This document shows, piece by piece, positions 33,725 to 36,335 of a stretch of DNA of 36,335 nt. The notes under the pieces were generated by a model, which searched no databases, was not told the DNA's origin, and saw nothing but the letters and a program-made list of their open reading frames with translations. The stretch lies in assembly GCA_902775105.1 (NCBI GenBank), contig CACYLC010000030.1:1-36335 (forward strand). The letters run 5' to 3'. The DNA is from Oscillospiraceae bacterium. Its GTDB lineage: Bacteria > Bacillota > Clostridia > Oscillospirales > Oscillospiraceae. How positions within the stretch are numbered: position 1 is the first letter of the stretch; each line of letters opens with the position of its first letter. The position numbers and the translations under genes are program-made.

Positions 33725-34591
33725 ATGTATATTCGCAAGCTCTTCGCACAAAAAAGGTGCGTTTTTTCCGCCGAGTTCTTTCCGCCGAAGCAGGTATTGA
33801 ACTGGGAGTCCCTGCAAAAAACGCTTCAGGAGGTCAAGACGGTAAATCCCGACTTTGTCAGCGTCACCTGCTCTGCCGGCGGATCCGGAGTCGGCGGCGT
33901 CTCCACCTGTCAGGTGGCCTCTTACTTAAAAAACCAGCTGGGCATCGAGCCGCTGGCTCATCTCACCTGCATCGGCGCAGACCGGGCGGGCATTGAGGCA
34001 AATTTGGACGAGCTGTTTACCGCAGGCATCCGCAACCTGATGATCCTCCGGGGTGATCGGAATCCCAATGTGCAGCAGTTCAAGGACTTCGAGCATGCCA
34101 GCGATCTGGCCGCCTTTGTGAGGGGCTATTACGGTTCCTTCGGCCTCTCCGGCGCCTGCTACCCCGAAAAGCACCCGGAGAGCGCCACGCTGATCGAGGA
34201 CGTCTCCCATCTGAAACAGAAGCAGGAGAACGGCGCCACCCATTTGGTAACCCAGATGTTCTTCGACAACTTCCACTTCTACCGGTTTATGAACCTGATC
34301 CGCAAGGAGGGCATTGACCTGCCTGTCTCCGCCGGTATCATGCCCATCGTCCGCAAGAGCCAGATCGACCGGACATTGGCGCTCTCCAGCGCCAGCGTGC
34401 CGAGAGACTTTCAGACGCTTTTGGATCGCTGGCAGGACGATGCGGACGGACTTTACAAGGCGGGCATTGACTACGCCATCGGGCAGCTCCGGGATTTGAT
34501 CGAGGCCGGTGCCGACGGCGTCCATATCTACGCCATGAACAACGCCGACGTGGTGAAACAGCTCCATGCCGGGATTCGGGATTTGCTGTAA
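33725..34591 (+). CDS. metF: Methylenetetrahydrofolate reductase
   Basis: The 288-residue flavoprotein reduces 5,10-methylene-THF to 5-methyl-THF, which feeds methionine synthesis or the Wood-Ljungdahl methyl branch. It forms one TIM barrel. SAEFFPPK near the start holds the conserved catalytic Glu. LMILRGDR binds FAD or folate. THLVTQMFFDN and the SAGIMPI strand are family hallmarks, and the C-terminal GVHIYAMNN matches the usual end. GAGGAGGT precedes ATG at 33725. No metV, metH or folate gene adjoins it; it is a single-gene unit between its own promoter and the terminator at 34596-34631. Confidence 0.95.
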   Translation: MYIRKLFAQKRCVFSAEFFPPKQVLNWESLQKTLQEVKTVNPDFVSVTCSAGGSGVGGVSTCQVASYLKNQLGIEPLAHLTCIGADRAGIEANLDELFTAGIRNLMILRGDRNPNVQQFKDFEHASDLAAFVRGYYGSFGLSGACYPEKHPESATLIEDVSHLKQKQENGATHLVTQMFFDNFHFYRFMNLIRKEGIDLPVSAGIMPIVRKSQIDRTLALSSASVPRDFQTLLDRWQDDADGLYKAGIDYAIGQLRDLIEAGADGVHIYAMNNADVVKQLHAGIRDLL

Positions 34592-34595
34592 ATAC

Positions 34596-34638
34596 AAAAC
34601 TGCGAGGTGCATCAATCCACCTCGCAGTTTTTCTGTCT
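34596..34638. terminator. Bidirectional terminator between metF and the dehydrogenase
   Basis: A 14-bp perfect stem (34596-34609 with 34618-34631) has an eight-base loop. The arms end in AAAA and TTTT, with T-rich continuation on the plus strand. It sits between two convergent genes. Confidence 0.9.
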
Positions 34639-35595
34639 TTACAATTTCCGATACCCCGTCTTAAAGTCCACCACGCTCTCCATGCTCTGGCCATTCAGAT
34701 ACGCTGCCAGATTGCGCAGCGCGATATTCACCACCCGCCGCAGGGTCTCCGGCAGATTGTAGTTGCCCGTGATGTGGGGCGTCAGCAGCAGGTGGGGTGC
34801 GTCCCACAGGGGATGGTCAGCAGGCAGCGGCTCCTGATGTACCACGTCCAGCACAGCCCCGCCGATCTGGCCGCCGTTGAGTGCCTCCACCAGAGCATCC
34901 GTGTCCACGGCGCTGCCACGGCCCACGTTGATGAGCACGGCGGAGTCCTTCATCCCGGCAAGCTGCTTTGCGCCGATCACCTTCTGGGTCTCGGGACTGT
35001 TGGGAAGGGACAGAGCCACGAAGTCCGCCAAGGGCAGCAGCTCGTCCAGCTTGTCCATCTGATAGAGGGCGGAGACGTAGTCCGGTTTTTCCGTCACATT
35101 GCGGCGGATGCCGATGACGGTGCTGCCGAGGGCGTGCATTCGTTTGGCAAAGGAGCTGCCGATATCGCCAAAGCCGACGACCAGGGTGGTGGAGCCTTCA
35201 ATGGAGGTGACGCCGCCCTCGTTGTGCCAGATGTGCTTTTCCTGATTGCGCTGATACTGATCCAGACGCTTAATGAGGTAGAGCAGGCCTGCCAGCATGC
35301 ACTCAGAGATGGCAAGTCCGTAAGCTCCCGTGGCGTTGGTGAGAATGACGCCGTCCGGCAGCACGCCGGGAGCGGCGTAGTTGTCGCTGCCGGCAAAATT
35401 GAGCTGGATCCACTTCAGCTTGTCCGCCCCCTTCAGCAGGGGAATCGGGACGTTACCCAGAATGATCTCCGCTTCGGCAATCTTCGCCTGAGTGACTTCC
35501 TCTGCGGGTATGTAGTCTACATGGGCATCCGGGGCAATGGCAGCCAGTGTCTTTTTCTGCTGATCGTCCATGGGAATGGTGACAAGAATGTTCAT
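34639..35595 (-). CDS. D-2-hydroxyacid dehydrogenase (NAD-dependent)
   Basis: The 318-residue enzyme belongs to the D-isomer-specific 2-hydroxyacid dehydrogenases, which reduce 2-oxoacids such as glyoxylate, hydroxypyruvate or pyruvate. The NAD-binding site is GFGDIG (about residues 141-146). The catalytic triad is visible: Arg in NVGRGSAVD, Glu in HQEPLP and His in LTPHITGN. ATG at 35595 follows GGAGGAATC at the right distance. Substrate cannot be decided from sequence. It follows the GNAT gene by 22 bases, probably in one operon, and is stopped by the hairpin shared with metF. Confidence 0.92.
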   Translation of the reverse strand: MNILVTIPMDDQQKKTLAAIAPDAHVDYIPAEEVTQAKIAEAEIILGNVPIPLLKGADKLKWIQLNFAGSDNYAAPGVLPDGVILTNATGAYGLAISECMLAGLLYLIKRLDQYQRNQEKHIWHNEGGVTSIEGSTTLVVGFGDIGSSFAKRMHALGSTVIGIRRNVTEKPDYVSALYQMDKLDELLPLADFVALSLPNSPETQKVIGAKQLAGMKDSAVLINVGRGSAVDTDALVEALNGGQIGGAVLDVVHQEPLPADHPLWDAPHLLLTPHITGNYNLPETLRRVVNIALRNLAAYLNGQSMESVVDFKTGYRKL

Positions 35596-35617
35596 CGATG
35601 ATTCCTCCAATCAAATA

Positions 35618-36184
35618 TCAGGGCTGTCCCTCTACATTAAAATAGGTATCCAGCCATCTCTCCGGCAGGTGTGCCTGGTAGATATGATAATACGCCCGTC
35701 CGGCCAGCATCTCCCAATCGGCGGGCAGCTCCTTCGCCCAGAGATGCACCCGGTAGATCACGCCAAAGACATTGGCGGCAAAGCTGCAGGGCGCAAATCC
35801 GGCGCTCCGGTAGAAGCGGAGCCTGCGCTCCCGCTGTCGGGCAGTATCGGGGGCAAGCCCCTCTTCCATCGCCTCGGCCTCCACCAGAATGCCGTCAGGA
35901 TACCGCTCCTTCAGCGCTTCCAGACAGGCGCTTCCGTAGCCTCTCCCCTTTTCCAGCATGGCGAGGTAGTCCAGCAGGGCATATTGACAGCCCTCCGCCC
36001 AGAGCATCATGGCGTAGCCCTTTCTCAGGCCGTCCTCCTTGAGCCACCAGATATCGTACACGCCCTTCCGGTACAGCTTTTGCAGCATCTCCAGGGGCTT
36101 GCGCTCGTTGTCGGGAAATTCGGTTTTCATGGACTGCCAGGCATCCGGCAGCTCGTCGTAGGGCATGGGTTCTAAGGTAAGCAT
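35618..36184 (-). CDS. GNAT-family N-acetyltransferase
   Basis: The 188-residue protein has a GNAT fold. The acetyl-CoA loop is GRGYGSACLEAL, matching the Q/RxxGxG/A motif, and is preceded by the LLDYLAML strand. RFYRSAGF is the conserved motif-B segment. ATG at 36184 is chosen because AAAGGAGT lies directly upstream. The acceptor substrate is unknown. It is preceded by the tail of a membrane-protein gene (21 bases before) and followed by the dehydrogenase. Confidence 0.85.
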   Translation of the reverse strand: MLTLEPMPYDELPDAWQSMKTEFPDNERKPLEMLQKLYRKGVYDIWWLKEDGLRKGYAMMLWAEGCQYALLDYLAMLEKGRGYGSACLEALKERYPDGILVEAEAMEEGLAPDTARQRERRLRFYRSAGFAPCSFAANVFGVIYRVHLWAKELPADWEMLAGRAYYHIYQAHLPERWLDTYFNVEGQP

Positions 36185-36204
36185 GTTTACTCCTTTTGTT
36201 GACA

Positions 36205-36335
36205 TCAACCCCGGCAAAGCACGAAATTGACCAGTTCATAAATCAAATGGCAAACTGAAAACAGTGCCGTCGGTACCATTGCCAGTATGTTTTTCCTCTG
36301 CGCTTCAAACGCAAGAAATGCTATGCAGGGAAAAA
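36205..36335 (-). CDS. Membrane protein, C-terminal end (partial)
   Basis: On the minus strand a frame enters from the right edge and stops with TGA at 36205, leaving 42 visible residues. They read as two hydrophobic helices joined by a basic AQRKN loop, for instance CIAFLAFEA and PTALFSVCHLIYELVNFVLC. The stop lies 20 bases before the GNAT start, with the GNAT ribosome binding site between, consistent with an operon. The family cannot be named from this piece. Confidence 0.6.
   Translation of the reverse strand, partial: FPCIAFLAFEAQRKNILAMVPTALFSVCHLIYELVNFVLCRG

Overview
The window looks like a chromosomal segment of a GC-rich Clostridia, most likely an Oscillospiraceae-type gut commensal (Flavonifractor/Oscillibacter-like). 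That placement is inferred from Gram-positive gene content, strong AGGAGG-type ribosome binding sites, a NadD-YqeK fusion, a short FtsY and LPXTG-type surface proteins. No database search was possible.

Left part (1-4300): the 3' end of etfA; a chimeric IS scar in which an IS200-type transposase is joined in frame to the tail of an ISL3-family transposase; a greA-lysS operon on the minus strand with a clear promoter and terminator; an unknown protein; and a membrane-tethered XRE-type regulator divergent from the next block.

Central housekeeping block (4429-17229, plus strand): a COG2509-like FAD oxidoreductase, smc, ftsY, rph, rdgB, yhbY, a nadD-yqeK fusion, rsfS and leuS, followed by rpsU with its own promoter and terminator. 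The genes serve chromosome segregation, protein targeting, RNA maturation, nucleotide sanitation, NAD synthesis, ribosome assembly and translation. Five intergenic gaps here, and a sixth 3' of the regulator, carry palindromic repeats. Most are paired hairpins of about 70-85 bp, and two share a conserved linker, which suggests a small mobile or structured-RNA element family.

Accessory block (17236-31725, minus strand): a two-gene surface-protein operon. A consensus promoter and a leader of about 345 nt precede a small LPXTG-type protein with a (Asp-Thr-Pro)n stalk. Its stop codon overlaps the start of a giant adhesin gene of about 13.2 kb. The adhesin has a signal peptide, a Glu/Pro/Thr-rich stalk, Cna-B and pilin-linkage modules, two BspA-type (DUF285) leucine-rich repeat arrays, InlB-type repeats and a C-terminal wall anchor. 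As read here, the gene is broken twice: by a 29-bp deletion at 21753/21754, visible against its own internal duplicate, and by a shift of one base near 18150. If intact it would encode about 4,400 residues. No sortase gene is in the window.

Right part (32197-36335): a cupin-ylmH-DUF896 operon (minus), a divergent metF (plus), and a minus-strand set made of the tail of a membrane protein, a GNAT acetyltransferase and a D-2-hydroxyacid dehydrogenase. Bidirectional terminators lie 3' of DUF896 and between metF and the dehydrogenase.
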